This document shows, piece after piece, positions 45,663 through 55,781 of a stretch of 64,000 bases of DNA. Every line of letters starts with the position of its first letter. Positions within the stretch are counted from its first letter, which is position 1. The notes beneath the pieces were generated by a model. The model was not told where the DNA came from, did not search any database, and worked only from the letters and a program-made list of their open reading frames with translations. The stretch covers positions 49,019,351-49,083,350 of the forward strand of contig CM051455.1 of assembly GCA_028274465.1 (NCBI GenBank), written 5' to 3'. The DNA is from Plantago ovata. Lineage: Eukaryota > Streptophyta > Magnoliopsida > Lamiales > Plantaginaceae. Both the position numbers and the translations under genes were made by a program.

Positions 45663-46643
45663 CTACCTCGTCGCAATAACGTAGGAGTTAATAACCGAAC
45701 CTAACCAGACTATATTGTTTATCTCCTTCACATCACTAATCTGTCCTGCATTGTCCAATATTCGCAATATTCTTCCATTGATGTCCATCTTAACAGGGCT
45801 CCCTCTGTCTCTTGTCCGCCATGCAATAACGTTTGGCAAAGTTGGATTTTGCGCGATCCAAAAACTGCCATCTGCATTCAGATTAATGTTGTCAGGCCGA
45901 CCACCAAGTTGGGTGAATTTCTCACTGGTGTCATGTTTGGGTCCCATGAGCCAAAACTTATGAATCAGACCAGGTGTAGTTTCGGCCACGAGAACAAAGC
46001 TTCTATCTCCACTTACAGCCACCCCGTTCGGAAAAGCAAGGCCTCCAAGTAAGACCGAAACTCTACCATCCTTTGGATCGTAACTCAATAATCTTCCAGT
46101 ATGATCTCCAGTCGTAACGATACGTTCCCATTGCCATCTTGAGTATAACATGCTTGTGTCCGTAAAGTAGATCACGCCTGTCTCAGGATCGATATCTAAG
46201 CCATTGGTAAACTTCATTGGCACCCCGTCTACACGACTGACGACGGACTCCGCAACCCCACCATTCGGACCAACTTTCATTATCCCCAAGTATGCATCTG
46301 CTATGTAAAGTTCACAAGTAGTTGGATGAAACTTCAAACCCAGTGGCCTTCCACAAGAAGCTTCATTACGAGAGGACGTGTTGCATGAATCCATCCTATG
46401 AGGCACGACCGTAGCAAAATCAATCCACTTGAGGCTAGTTCGATCCCATCTAAGGATTCGACCGTCTGCCACACCAACGTAAGGACCGTTTCCATGGCAA
46501 TCGAAGGCGGTTGTTTCTGGTCCAACTACACCGTCAGGAAGAGCTATGTTTATAGCGGCAACAGTAACGGGTCTCTGGGCTAAAGACGGGAAAGTGGAGA
46601 AGAAAAGAAGAACGAACAGTACCAAAACTTTTGTAGACTCCAT
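45663..46643 (-). CDS. Strictosidine synthase-like (SSL) protein
   Basis: Single exon, 326 residues from ATG 46,643; the open frame extends two codons upstream without an ATG. A hydrophobic signal peptide (VLVLFVLLFFSTFPSLAQ) targets the secretory pathway or vacuole. The rest is a six-bladed beta-propeller of the Str_synth family: GPETTAFDCHGNGPYVGVAD, CGRPLGLKFHPTTCELYIAD, FTNGLDIDPETGVIYFTD, FPNGVAVSGDRSFVLVAET, RPDNINLNADGSFWIA. In true strictosidine synthase a catalytic Glu lies near the C-terminus; by my hand alignment the matching site here is Ser in GQISDVKE. It is therefore an SSL protein, not an alkaloid-forming synthase. Substrate unknown. A TATAAAAT near 46,730 fits as promoter. 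Confidence 0.9.
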   Translation of the reverse strand: MESTKVLVLFVLLFFSTFPSLAQRPVTVAAINIALPDGVVGPETTAFDCHGNGPYVGVADGRILRWDRTSLKWIDFATVVPHRMDSCNTSSRNEASCGRPLGLKFHPTTCELYIADAYLGIMKVGPNGGVAESVVSRVDGVPMKFTNGLDIDPETGVIYFTDTSMLYSRWQWERIVTTGDHTGRLLSYDPKDGRVSVLLGGLAFPNGVAVSGDRSFVLVAETTPGLIHKFWLMGPKHDTSEKFTQLGGRPDNINLNADGSFWIAQNPTLPNVIAWRTRDRGSPVKMDINGRILRILDNAGQISDVKEINNIVWLGSVINSYVIATR

Positions 46644-46728
46644 TGACAATTATTTGGGAAGAGAAGAGAAAAGATATGCCGATGAATTAGTTTCCGGGGA
46701 ATATGGTGATGAACGAGAGATATGGGTA

Positions 46729-46740
46729 TTTTATAGGGAG
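46729..46740 (-). promoter_or_regulatory. TATA box of the SSL gene
   Basis: The minus strand reads CTCCCTATAAAATACCC about 90 bases before the ATG. Confidence 0.5.
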
Positions 46741-47546
46741 GAGGCCATACATTATGTATTTTGTAGTAATAATACGTATTTGTGTCGGTTTAGGAATTAA
46801 ATTCCTTTTCCTTTTGGCAATAGGTTTACCGTGATAAGAAATTAATCAAATTAAACCTCCTATTCTCTAATTAGAACACTTCCAATTTTAGGAGCTAGAC
46901 AAAAACTTATGAAAGACATAAGTTACGGAGAGACATACTAGTTTCTAAGAGGTGAGTTGAAGTTGCTTGCAATTACTAATAAGTTACAAATAGAATTACC
47001 TGAAATCTAGTCCTTAACAGTAACCCTGTTTTATGCCTCAAATTCCCTCTTCACCTGGGTTGAGCAGATTTTAAAACACAACTCTAAATGAATTAGGAGT
47101 ATAGGATATTATTGGATACTCCTCATATGCATGCAGGTGGGGAACTAGTAAATCTTAGACACGTTTAAAGCAGCAAGCCTTGTGATGAAGACACATGAAC
47201 ATAGAGACATGAACGTCTGATACTCGAAGAGTACATTCCGTAGTCCATCTTTTGCTTATGACTCTGGTTTATTCCATTTTGGTGTTAATAGTACAGCCCC
47301 CTAGGCTACGAAAATTCAGAAATTCAAAAATAGTGTTAAATTGAAAATTGAAAATATTTGCTTCTTTATCACGCCAAAATTAACAACATGGTGTCTCAGA
47401 TCGACGACAAGTGGACGGCTAAGATTTAGGCAAGTACATATTGTTTTTACAGCTGCAATTTTAATTTTTCATTTCACAGAGATATGTATGAACAATTGAA
47501 CATTAATTATTCACAAACACTAAAAAAAACTCTTAATCACGTCACC
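46741..47546 (+). other. Intergenic and 5' leader of the intact KLC-related gene
   Basis: 47,400-47,500 repeats the family leader (TTTTTACAGCTGCAATTTTA, CACAAACACTAAAAAAAACT). The rest is without recognised features. Confidence 0.5.
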
Positions 47547-49460
47547 ATGAGTAACACTTCACAGAATCCGAAGCCAGGCAGCAGCTCCATGGACGAAATG
47601 AAGAAAGCATTTGAAAAAATGGAACTTCTCCACAAACAACAGGGCCATGAAGACCCTGAGAAGGTAATATGCTCTGTTAAAAAGGCATTAGATATGTTGC
47701 TCTGTGATGAAAAGGATTATGCATCTGGTCCATTAGGTCATGAAAGGTCTTTAAACATTGCTTGTACTTTAAATATTTTGGGTTATGCTTGTTTGGATTT
47801 GAAAATGTATGATGAAAGTTTCAAGTATTTGAACTGGTCTAATAGAAAGTTGAGTGAGTTATTGGAGGATGGTTGTGGTGGTTCTAGTTCCTCTGTTATG
47901 GACTGTTTGATTGAAACTCATGTTCGACTGTTTAAGCTTAAGATGGCTATGGGGAGGAACGAAGATGCTCCTCGCCATATGAAAAAAGTTTTAGAGTTTA
48001 AGGAGAAGACTATGGAGGAAGGCTGTCTTGGTCTTGGTCAGGCTTACATGGACGTTTATAAGGCCTATTTAGAGCTTTCTGATTGTGAACAAGTGTTTCC
48101 TTACTGTTTGAAAGCTTTAGATATTTACACTCAACATATGGGGGAAGATTCTGTGGAGGTGGCTCTGATCAGGAAGGATCTTGGGGTTGTTTATGCTGAA
48201 CTGGAAGAATATGATTCAGCCCTTGAACAGAATATGCTAGCCATTAGTGCTTTGGAGAGTGATGATGGTGGTCAAGATTTGCTTATGGCTGAGCTTCAGA
48301 AGGGTTATATCCTGACTCAGCTAGACAGGTATAAGGAAGCTGTTGGTGCTTTGAAGGATGTGGTTTCATGTGGTGAAGACAAGTTGGGAGTTGGTGGTAG
48401 AGTGTTAGCATTTAATGCCATGGCAATAGCCCTTTGTGGCCAGAAGAATTCTGGAGAGGCTAAGAAATACATGGAAACTACTCGTGAAACTCTTGTTGTT
48501 GCTAGTCGACTTGGGGATTTGTCTGTGTTATATGAGAAGAATGAGGACTTCAAAACTGCTATGTACTTGTTAAGGAAGGTGTTGAAGACTTCTGAGCTTC
48601 CTAAGAAGGTTCTTCTTAAAAACTATAAAAGGTTTTTCGCTCTGATTTCTAAAGTTGGCAATGACGAAGAAGCATTTCCATACCTGGAAGATGCGGTGGA
48701 AAAGCTGAAACGGAGTTTCTGTCCCAAACACAGTGAGGTGGGATATGGCTATTGTAACTTGGCAGTTGCTTGTATGAACTTACACAAGCGACATGAGGCT
48801 GTGAAGTATTTTGAAAATGCAAGAGAGATCATGGATGTCTCGCTTGGCCCTCGCCACACGGATTCCCTGAAAACTAGTCAGACACTTTCAATGGCTTATG
48901 GAATTACAGGAAGGTAAAATTTACAGTATGCAAGTGGCTTATTTCTTGATTTCTGCAATTTGATGTTTAAATATCTAATGTCATCACTAATGATCACAAG
49001 GTAAAAAGTCCACTATACTTGTTTTGCTCTTTGTTTATATATGCAAGATCTCCTAGTTGTTTAGCGAATGCTTAACATCCCTACCTCATGTCACTACTAA
49101 TACTCACTACCCGGCTAGAAATCATAATGTGTAGATATATTTCAGTATTAGAAGTTGATTGCATATTTGCATGTCCTCAAATGATTAAGTTTGACATATG
49201 GATTATACATACCATCTTTTCTTTTCAATCTGTATCCTTCTCATAATCTCTAGTTGTGCAATGGGTTGTATATATCTGGATCTTATAGCTCTTTCATTTC
49301 TCATTTTACCAGATATGATCTTGCAATTCCATGTCAAGAAAAGGTAGTGGAAGGTATGATAGCAGCTGGACCAAGTGAAGAGAAAAATCTGGCTGAAGCA
49401 GCTCAACTACTGAGAGCACTGCAATTGGGTTGCGACATGGTCTATAAAGGAGAATGTTGA
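47547..49460 (+). CDS. Kinesin-light-chain-related TPR protein
   Basis: Exons 47,547-48,913 and 49,313-49,460, GT-AG intron in phase 2, 504 residues. The ATG at 47,547 (CACCATGAG context) begins MSNTSQNPKPGSSSMDEMKK and matches the start in the broken copies. The body is a series of TPR helices: ERSLNIACTLNILGYACLDL, YCLKALDIYTQHMGEDSVEV, VALIRKDLGVVYAELEEYDS, LMAELQKGYILTQLDRYKEA, and a final YGYCNLAVACMNLHKRHEAV with HTDSLKTSQTLSMAYGITGR. Exon 2 adds RYDLAIPCQEKVVEGMIAAG. In Arabidopsis, KLCR/CMU proteins of this type link cortical microtubules and IQD scaffolds; the same role here is inference. It is the only complete member in the window; copies at 38.9 and 43.4 kb are broken. Confidence 0.88.
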
Positions 49461-50577
49461 TTTCACAACTGTAAGGAGAACAATTTGGCTCTGATGCAGT
49501 TTTCTTTAATTTGTTGTTGAAGTTAGTTAATGGTGAATTATTAGTATCGTATCTTAGCTAGTCTTTTGGATGTTAAACTTAAGTAGCCCATGATGTTATT
49601 CCATGGTTGGATTTGCTCAGTGTTATGCTGAGTCTGAATTGCTACTGAAATCCTCCGCATGTGAAATTGCTACTATTTCGGCGGGTGTTCAATTAGTTAG
49701 TTACTTTTTGTTCTGTGTTTTGATGTCCAACAAAGAAACTGGAGCTTTTTTTGTATTTGTTTCTCTTTTTTCTTTTTTCCTCGAAAATATTTACTTCACT
49801 GTTCCATATAAAATTTTGAATTGTTCCCTGTTGCCGCCATCAAATTTCCTGGAGTTTTCAGTTCGGTCCAACTTTATTCCAATGAAGAAAACACAGCCTC
49901 TTGATCATCATGGAAGGTTAGGTATGGTGATGTTGTGTCTCAGGCTATGACCGGATAGATTTTTGTATGGTGTTGCTAGCTTTCCTCATTTCTCCATCCA
50001 AGTTATTTAACATATATATAAACGGAAGATTTGAATTTACAAAAGATGGTAAACAAACCCATCTCTAAATTATAAATTCAGTTATTCATACGGTGAAATC
50101 TAAACCGAGCAAGGTAAATAATAAGACTCGAAAGTTACCGATACTTGCAACCTTTCGTGGATATACCCATTTAAAATTTCAAATAATTGTTTAGATGTCG
50201 ATATTCAAGTATCTACATTGATGAAACTTATTTGATTATAGGAATACGAGTAACCATTTCAAATTCGGTGTCATATATAGACAAGAGAAAATTGAAATTC
50301 TTCATGATAATCTCGTAGGTAGCGTAAGTAGAAGTCACTTGTAATTAATTCCTCCATCTACAAGCAAGTATTTCATTTGATTTTGTCAACTTTTTTTATG
50401 TTCGTAGTAGTGGGGCTACCCGTATAAGTGAGCTCAATTTATTGGTGTAGGTTCACGTTCCAGATTTTCAGCTCATGGTTTGGTTCCGAACCTTCTGGTT
50501 TATGCCCAACAATAAATGTATGGTTTGGAGTTTAGACTTGGGGTGGTCGCGCCCATTGACATGCCTAGTCGGGCACA
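49461..50577. other. 3' flank of the KLC-related gene, no further gene seen
   Basis: CCATGGTTGGATT near 49,600 repeats a sequence after the 43-kb pseudogene (44,745), so the duplicated unit extended here. Confidence 0.5.
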
Positions 50578-50580
50578 TAA

Positions 50581-51543
50581 GAACCCCTGCATTAGTAGCA
50601 GGAGGCCGCGACCAAGCCGCTAATAACGCAGAAGCCGCTGTCCGCGTTTTTTAAAAATACGGACGTTAAGTTAGGCGCCACGTGGACCACCTTTTTCTTT
50701 CTTGTTTCGTTTTTTATCCGTTTAAACTTCAAACGGTCATTTTAAAATAAAAATGTTAAAAATAAATAAAAATACCAACGACTTTATTTTTTCGAGATCT
50801 ATAAATAGACATCAATATTGGCTATGTTTGGTCACACCTTCTCCAACTCAACACTCTCAACACTCCAAAGTCTTATCTATAATTTGGATTTGAATTTGAA
50901 TTTGTCAGCAATCTTATCTTTAATTTGAATTAGAATTTGTCAGGAATCTTATCTTTAATTTGAACTTGAATTTGTCGGGAATTTTCTCTTTAATTTGAAT
51001 TTGAATTTGTCGGAAATCTTATCTTTAATGTCAGATTTGAATTTGAATTTGAATTTGAAACTTGAATTTGAATTTGTTGGGGATTTGAATTTGAAAGGTA
51101 AATATGACTTTCTCTATTTAAGATAACCATAAACCATTGAAGTTAGCCAACCAACACAATTGCATCCACTACCACTTCCACTCTCGAAAGATAATCATGT
51201 CTTCATCATCATCATCCACCGATAGCTTCGTCCAAAACTTCTACCCAAAATACACTGATGGTGGTTCTTCGTCGAACTACAAACTAATGGTATAGCGTAT
51301 CATCCAAAATTTGCCCACAATGATCGAACAAAAAAATAAAAGAAAAGGCGTGCGTACATTGGTAGGAGTAGAGTAGAACGGGGAGTGCAATTGTACGATA
51401 TTTACTTTCGTGCAAACGCTTGCTACGCTCCCATGTTCAGACGAAAATACCGAATGAGGAGGGAATTGTTCGACAGAGTGATGGCCGGTGTGATGGAGAC
51501 GGACACCTACTTCCACAACATCATAAATGCGGCTGGTCAACCG
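50581..51543 (+). mobile_element. Truncated Harbinger element, relative of the 53.8-kb element
   Basis: The left end GAACCCCTGCATTAG follows TAA (50,578-50,580). It carries the family leader (TTCGAGATCTATAAATAGAC), then the AATTTGAATTTG repeat array, then the start of the transposase at about 51,197 (MSSSSSSTDS, then RRKYRMRRELFDRVMAGVME and TDTYFHNIINAAGQPSL). Compared with the intact element the whole of ORF1 is missing, in-frame stops are present (TAG at about 51,293 and 51,373), and the sequence ends abruptly at 51,543 where KLC-flank sequence resumes. The right terminus is absent. Confidence 0.8.
50885..51100 (+). repeat. 35-bp-type tandem repeats upstream of the truncated transposase
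   Basis: Repeats of AATCTTATCTTTAATTTGAA plus TTTGAATTTGTCGGG, with drift. The same array stands before the transposase of the 53.8-kb element. Confidence 0.8.
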
Positions 51544-52929
51544 AGTTTAGTTTTGTATAAACTACATTTCCACTATTTTTTTCCCTCCAAATTAAAAATG
51601 CTCTTAGTTTTTCCAAACATATTCTAGCAAATGCATATATTGTTCAATTCATAAAATAGTTCTAGTACGATGTTGGATACTTGGATATATAAAGAAATGA
51701 CAGTTGTCACTAATTAAATATATGGATTGAAGTTTAATTAGCTCAGTATTCACAATCATCTTCAGTCTGTTGAACTGAATATTGATGTGGCTGACTCTTT
51801 TCCATATTAGACTTGTTGTTTGCGTTTCATTATCATCCGTTAGCTTAATATGTATAGTTTGTTGAAAGTCTGTTGTATTAACATTTTTTTTCTATTTACC
51901 AATTAATTTGGGACTGAATTTGCATTTATACTAAGTTATTTTTTTGGCTTGACTGATACATATTTTACAAATATTACGTGTATGTTTGACAAAACGAACT
52001 GATAAGGTGACTGAAATCTGATAGGATGACTACTACTCATAGTATAAGTTACATTCTCAATAGTTATTTTATTGACATTCACCAAATAGTCTTATTTTGA
52101 TTAAATAAATTAAAATCAATTTTTTTTTTTTAAATCAAGTTAAAATCACCTTATTTTGATAAAGTTACTTACAAAAAGAACCAAACTTTTTTGGTGGAGG
52201 CACACGACAAGGGATTGTTTTGGGTCTTGGTCTTGGTCACTTTTGGTTTATGTTTCCATTTGTTGTAATTGCAGAGGTCTGTCCTCATTTTGGTAGTTTT
52301 GGTTCTGGTTAGGAGGCTTTTTTGTTGGCCTTTTTGCTGGTGTAGACTAATTAGGAACCACTTATGACGGTTTTGTACGATGGGTTTGTTCGAAAGTGCT
52401 CTTTTTGATAAATGAAAATTTTTGCTACTAAAAAAACCCTATAAATATATTATTGTAAACCATATACATCCATCTGTCCCACAGCAACGGTGTCATCTGA
52501 CTTTTTGCTTTTGAATTTGAAAGATAGAGTTGCTTGTATAGATCGGTACGTGCTTGGTTTGGGTCTCTTAAAGTTTGTATGCCTGGTACGGTTGAGATAT
52601 ATGTTGTATTTCTAATAGCATTTCTTACTTATACACTTTTTGTAAACTCTCTTTGTTATTATATTAAACTTTAAAATCAGATTGATTTTAAATCGTACAA
52701 ATGGTAAAGTGTTACACGTTTCAAGAACTACTAGATATATATCGTCACGTTTCACGAACTGAACGAAATTTTTTATGGACCTTAAATGATCTTCAAAAGA
52801 GCAATCCAATTTTATTTCATTAAAATTTGCATGTAAAATATAGAAAACTTCATCGCAATTGATTGCTGAAACAAAAAAATGAAGGATCTGGAATATTATG
52901 GCTCAAGAGCGCGCGTGAGGAAGGATTAA
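51544..52929. other. Intergenic, with a LINE 3' tail at about 52,190-52,440
   Basis: 52,190-52,440 has TTGTTGGCCTTTTTGCTGG and ends GATAAATGAAAATTTTTGC with a short A run, the style of a plant LINE 3' end. The rest is AT-rich without genes. Confidence 0.4.
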
Positions 52930-53286
52930 TTACGTAGAACATAGGAATTCGCAGTAGCATGTAGGTTCCGGAATTTTGGTAGATATTCCGCAATATCCAG
53001 CTTCTGCAACGTGAAATTTGCTTCTGCAGAAGAGGATACACGGATCGTCGTCTCCTGTGTGACAACCTGGGACTTCAGGGTGTGGTTCATTGCAGGCCTT
53101 CTCCCCGGCTACCATACTTGCTGCATATATGACGTATGATATGTATATACCGATTCATGTCATAGAAAGAGTTACTAAGCAATGTAAAACTGCATCGTGA
53201 GACTATTTAGACAGAAAAGTTTAGTTACCTGATAAGAAGAAGAGAGCTACAACAATCAAAATGCAACAAATTTGAGATTTAGCCAT
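52930..53286 (-). CDS. Defensin-like (DEFL) secreted cysteine-rich peptide 6
   Basis: Exons 53,286-53,229 and 53,120-52,930 on the minus strand, GT-AG intron of 108 bases in phase 1, 82 residues. Signal peptide MAKSQICCILIVVALFFLSA. Mature part EKACNEPHPEVPGCHTGDDD and PCILFCRSKF...GYC...CYCEFLCST. Spacing C-x9-C-x7-C-x3-C-x11-C-x10-C-x-C-x3-C keeps CxxxC, GYC and CxC. Same exon plan as the 9-26 kb cluster, but sequence is only distantly related and it lies 26 kb away on the opposite strand. A TATA-like CCTATAAAAGG is about 75-80 bases upstream. Role unknown. Confidence 0.83.
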
Positions 53287-53801
53287 GTATCTCTGGATTT
53301 TACTTTTCTTGAGTACTCTAAGGAGTGAGTGTGATATGAAGGTCACTTTATAAGGTCTCCTTTTATAGGCACTGAGAAACAACCAAATACTTGCAAACCG
53401 CAAAATGTTCCCCTTTAATTGGTTCCACACTCCAAGTGTGTTAGCTAGATGTATTTCCTTAAAGCACGTACTATACCATTAGGCCGTCTAAGTTCACACA
53501 ATTCGTTAATCATGACCGAGCTTTAGATGATGACATGTAAGTTGCATAAAATCGTTCAAAAATGCAGTAAATTGCGCACAAGTCTAAGGTTGAGAAATTT
53601 AATTGCGCACATGTTCAAGGTTGGTAAATTCACTGGATTGAAAGTCAATTGGTCGATCCATGCACATTGACCTTGTTTGAAAGTTAGTTGACACACTATT
53701 GACCCAATTAGTCCAAGGCCAAGAATATAAAACTGCTCCTCTGTATACTTGAACTAGTCCGAACAATCCCGAAAAAGACGAGTGGATCGATCATGAGTTT
53801 C
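53287..53801. other. Upstream flank of DEFL gene 6, no other gene
   Basis: Non-coding; CTATAAAAGGAGACC (minus strand, near 53,355-53,370) is the likely promoter of DEFL gene 6. Confidence 0.45.
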
Positions 53802-53818
53802 TAAGACTCTCCACATCA

Positions 53819-53904
53819 GTCCCCTTAAGCACGCTTAAGGGGACGCAAAACGCGGTCCGGGCCGCGTTTTGCACTTCTCCGCGTTTAACATAAACGCGGA
53901 GAAG
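53819..53904. repeat. Three back-to-back perfect hairpins at the Harbinger left end
   Basis: Hairpin 1: 53,819-53,830 / 53,833-53,844, arms GTCCCCTTAAGC. Hairpin 2: 53,845-53,855 / 53,862-53,872, arms GCAAAACGCGG. Hairpin 3: 53,874-53,887 / 53,891-53,904, arms CTTCTCCGCGTTTA. They follow one another with zero or one base between. Confidence 0.95.
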
Positions 53905-54054
53905 TTGTGGTGGTGGACTCCACCCACTTTAAGTTTATATTTTTTTTTTCAATTTTTTTTTTACTTTTCCATTCAAATTTCAAACGGTCATAACTTTTAA
54001 AATAAAAATGCAAAAAATAAATAAAAATTACCAACGGATAGAACTTTTCGAGAT

Positions 54055-54064
54055 CTATAAATAG
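54055..54064 (+). promoter_or_regulatory. TATA box of Harbinger ORF1
   Basis: CTATAAATAG, about 115 bases before the ORF1 ATG. The same block is kept in the 50.6-kb copy and in the 58.8-kb MITE. Confidence 0.55.
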
Positions 54065-54177
54065 ACACCAATCTTGGATATGTTTGCTCACAATTTCTCC
54101 AACTCATTTTTCCCTTCTTAATTAAACTCAAAACACTCTCTCAACTCTTTTCCTTTCTATTTTTCCCATCCACCAAA

Positions 54178-55349
54178 ATGACTCCCGAGCAACAACAATA
54201 TCTTAATTACTTGAAAAACAGTGATCCTGAACGATACGATTCTATCATGAATGACATGTTTCGTCCAACCCCCTCCCCCCCACCTAACCGAGCTCTTTTC
54301 CAAAACCCATCTGAAACTCCGTATGTTCCTTATTTCAACAGTCCACCCTCACAAACACCCATGTTCTATGATTCTCAACAGTACCCTGAGATTGTTCGTG
54401 AGACTCAGCCGGAGCCGCCCGTGGCCGAGGAAAGAACATGTGGTCGTGGCAAAGGAAAAGAGAAAGCCGCTAAACAAGTTGGTGGTGGTGGTTCTAAGAG
54501 ACACAGCTTCAACATTCATGAGGACGGGGTCATTCTGACTGCTTACGCGGAGGTTTGTCAGTGCCCAATCACCGGCACGAACCAAGACCTCAAGTCGATC
54601 TTCAGAAAGGTATCCGAAAGATACGAAAACGCCCGTAGGGATGGGGTGATTCCTGATATGAATGTGCGCACCAAGGACTCACTCCGGGGGAGATTGCAGT
54701 TGCTTAAAAAACACATACGTGAGTGGGTTATCTGCCACGAAAAAGCACACAAGTTCCTTGGTCAACGTAGTGGTAACTACACCGATGAACAAATAATTTC
54801 GTACGCCCAGGATCTCTACAGAGCAAAGAAAAATGAGGACTTCACATATATGGAGCAATGGAATGTCGTGAAGAAGTATCCGGAGCATGCGGAATACTTA
54901 CGCTGGGATGATTATGTGAACAGGCCTCGGGAGGGAGAGGCCGGTGGTGGTGGTGACGAGGGAGAAGACGAGCCAATGGCATCTGCGGGTGCTGGTAGTA
55001 GTGGTGGGAGCAAACGTTCATTTGTCGTGACCTCCCCGGAGAAACGTCCCATGGGACGTGACGCGGCCAAGAGGTTGGCTAGAAATGGAAATTCTAGCTC
55101 AAGTCCGATAAGTGAAGAAATGTCGCGGTTCACCATGAGTTATCCGGCTTCACTTGAGCTTGACCAACAAAGTTTCTCTATTTCCAGGAGATATCCGAGA
55201 AACAACAAAAAAGACAAGATGAAGAACTACGTTTCAAGAAGTTGAAGATGTATACCAAATATCTAGCAAAAAAGGTTGTCCGTGATTTGATGCCTGATGA
55301 GCAGCTAGTGTTCGACAGTCTTAAGATGGAGTTGTTTCCCGATGAGTAG
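54178..55349 (+). pseudogene. Harbinger ORF1, Myb/trihelix-like DNA-binding protein with a late frameshift
   Basis: The frame from ATG 54,178 gives 355 residues to 55,245. It has a Pro/Gln-rich start, a basic patch (GRGKGKEKAAKQ), and a helix-rich DNA-binding region (HEDGVILTAYAEVCQCPITG ... LRGRLQLLKKHIREWVICHE), then a Gly/Glu-rich linker and KRPMGRDAAKRLAR. After about 55,170 the usual C-terminal coiled-coil is found in another frame (FQEISEKQQKRQDEELRFKK ... SLKMELFPDE, stop TAG 55,347-55,349). A single-base indel in the T/C-rich stretch about 55,170-55,187 therefore replaces the last ~55 residues. In Pong/PIF elements ORF1 binds the element ends and assists the transposase. An intron was considered, but no GT fits. 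Confidence 0.8.
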
Positions 55350-55489
55350 GCAGAAATGGTGGTCTGCTTTTATTTTACTTTAACGCATGTGTCATTTGTT
55401 CGTATTTTAATTTTATGTCCAAGTGTGGTGTGCTTGTATTTCCTTTCCGTGAGAGATCGATGTCCGTTGTAATAAAATCAGTGTGTTGT

Positions 55490-55676
55490 TTGAAATTTGA
55501 AATTTGAATTTGAAATGAATTTGTCAGGAATCTTATCTTTAATTTGAATTTGAATTTGTCGGGAATCTTATCTTCAATTTGAATTTGAATTTGTCGGGAA
55601 TCTGATCTTTAATTTGAATTTGAATTTGAATTTGTCGGGAATCTTATCTTTAATTTGAATTTGAATTTGAATTTGC
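55490..55676 (+). repeat. 35-bp-type tandem repeats upstream of the transposase
   Basis: About four repeats of GGAATCTTATCTTTAATTTG followed by AATTTGAATTTGTCG, with extra AATTTG hexamers in some. They lie between ORF1 and the transposase ATG and are also present in the 50.6-kb relative. Confidence 0.85.
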
Positions 55677-55781
55677 CAGCTGACTTTCTCTATTTAATAG
55701 CATCTCAGAACTTACAATCAGACACACCAACCAACACAATCCAATTGCATCCACAACCACTTCCACTCTCGAAAGATAATC

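Noticed and set aside
45663..46643. True strictosidine synthase and an alkaloid gene cluster
   Set aside because: The catalytic Glu is not found at the expected place and neighbours are not biosynthetic genes.
49603..49950. 115-codon frame after the KLC-related gene
   Set aside because: Phe/Leu-rich composition from T-rich DNA, no recognisable motif, lies in the paralogous non-coding flank.
54178..54585. Overlapping frames in other phases over Harbinger ORF1
   Set aside because: Shadows of the ORF1 frame without family resemblance.
55172..55187. Possible intron near the end of Harbinger ORF1
   Set aside because: The sequence ends in TTTCCAG but there is no GT donor that restores the frame; a one-base indel is simpler.
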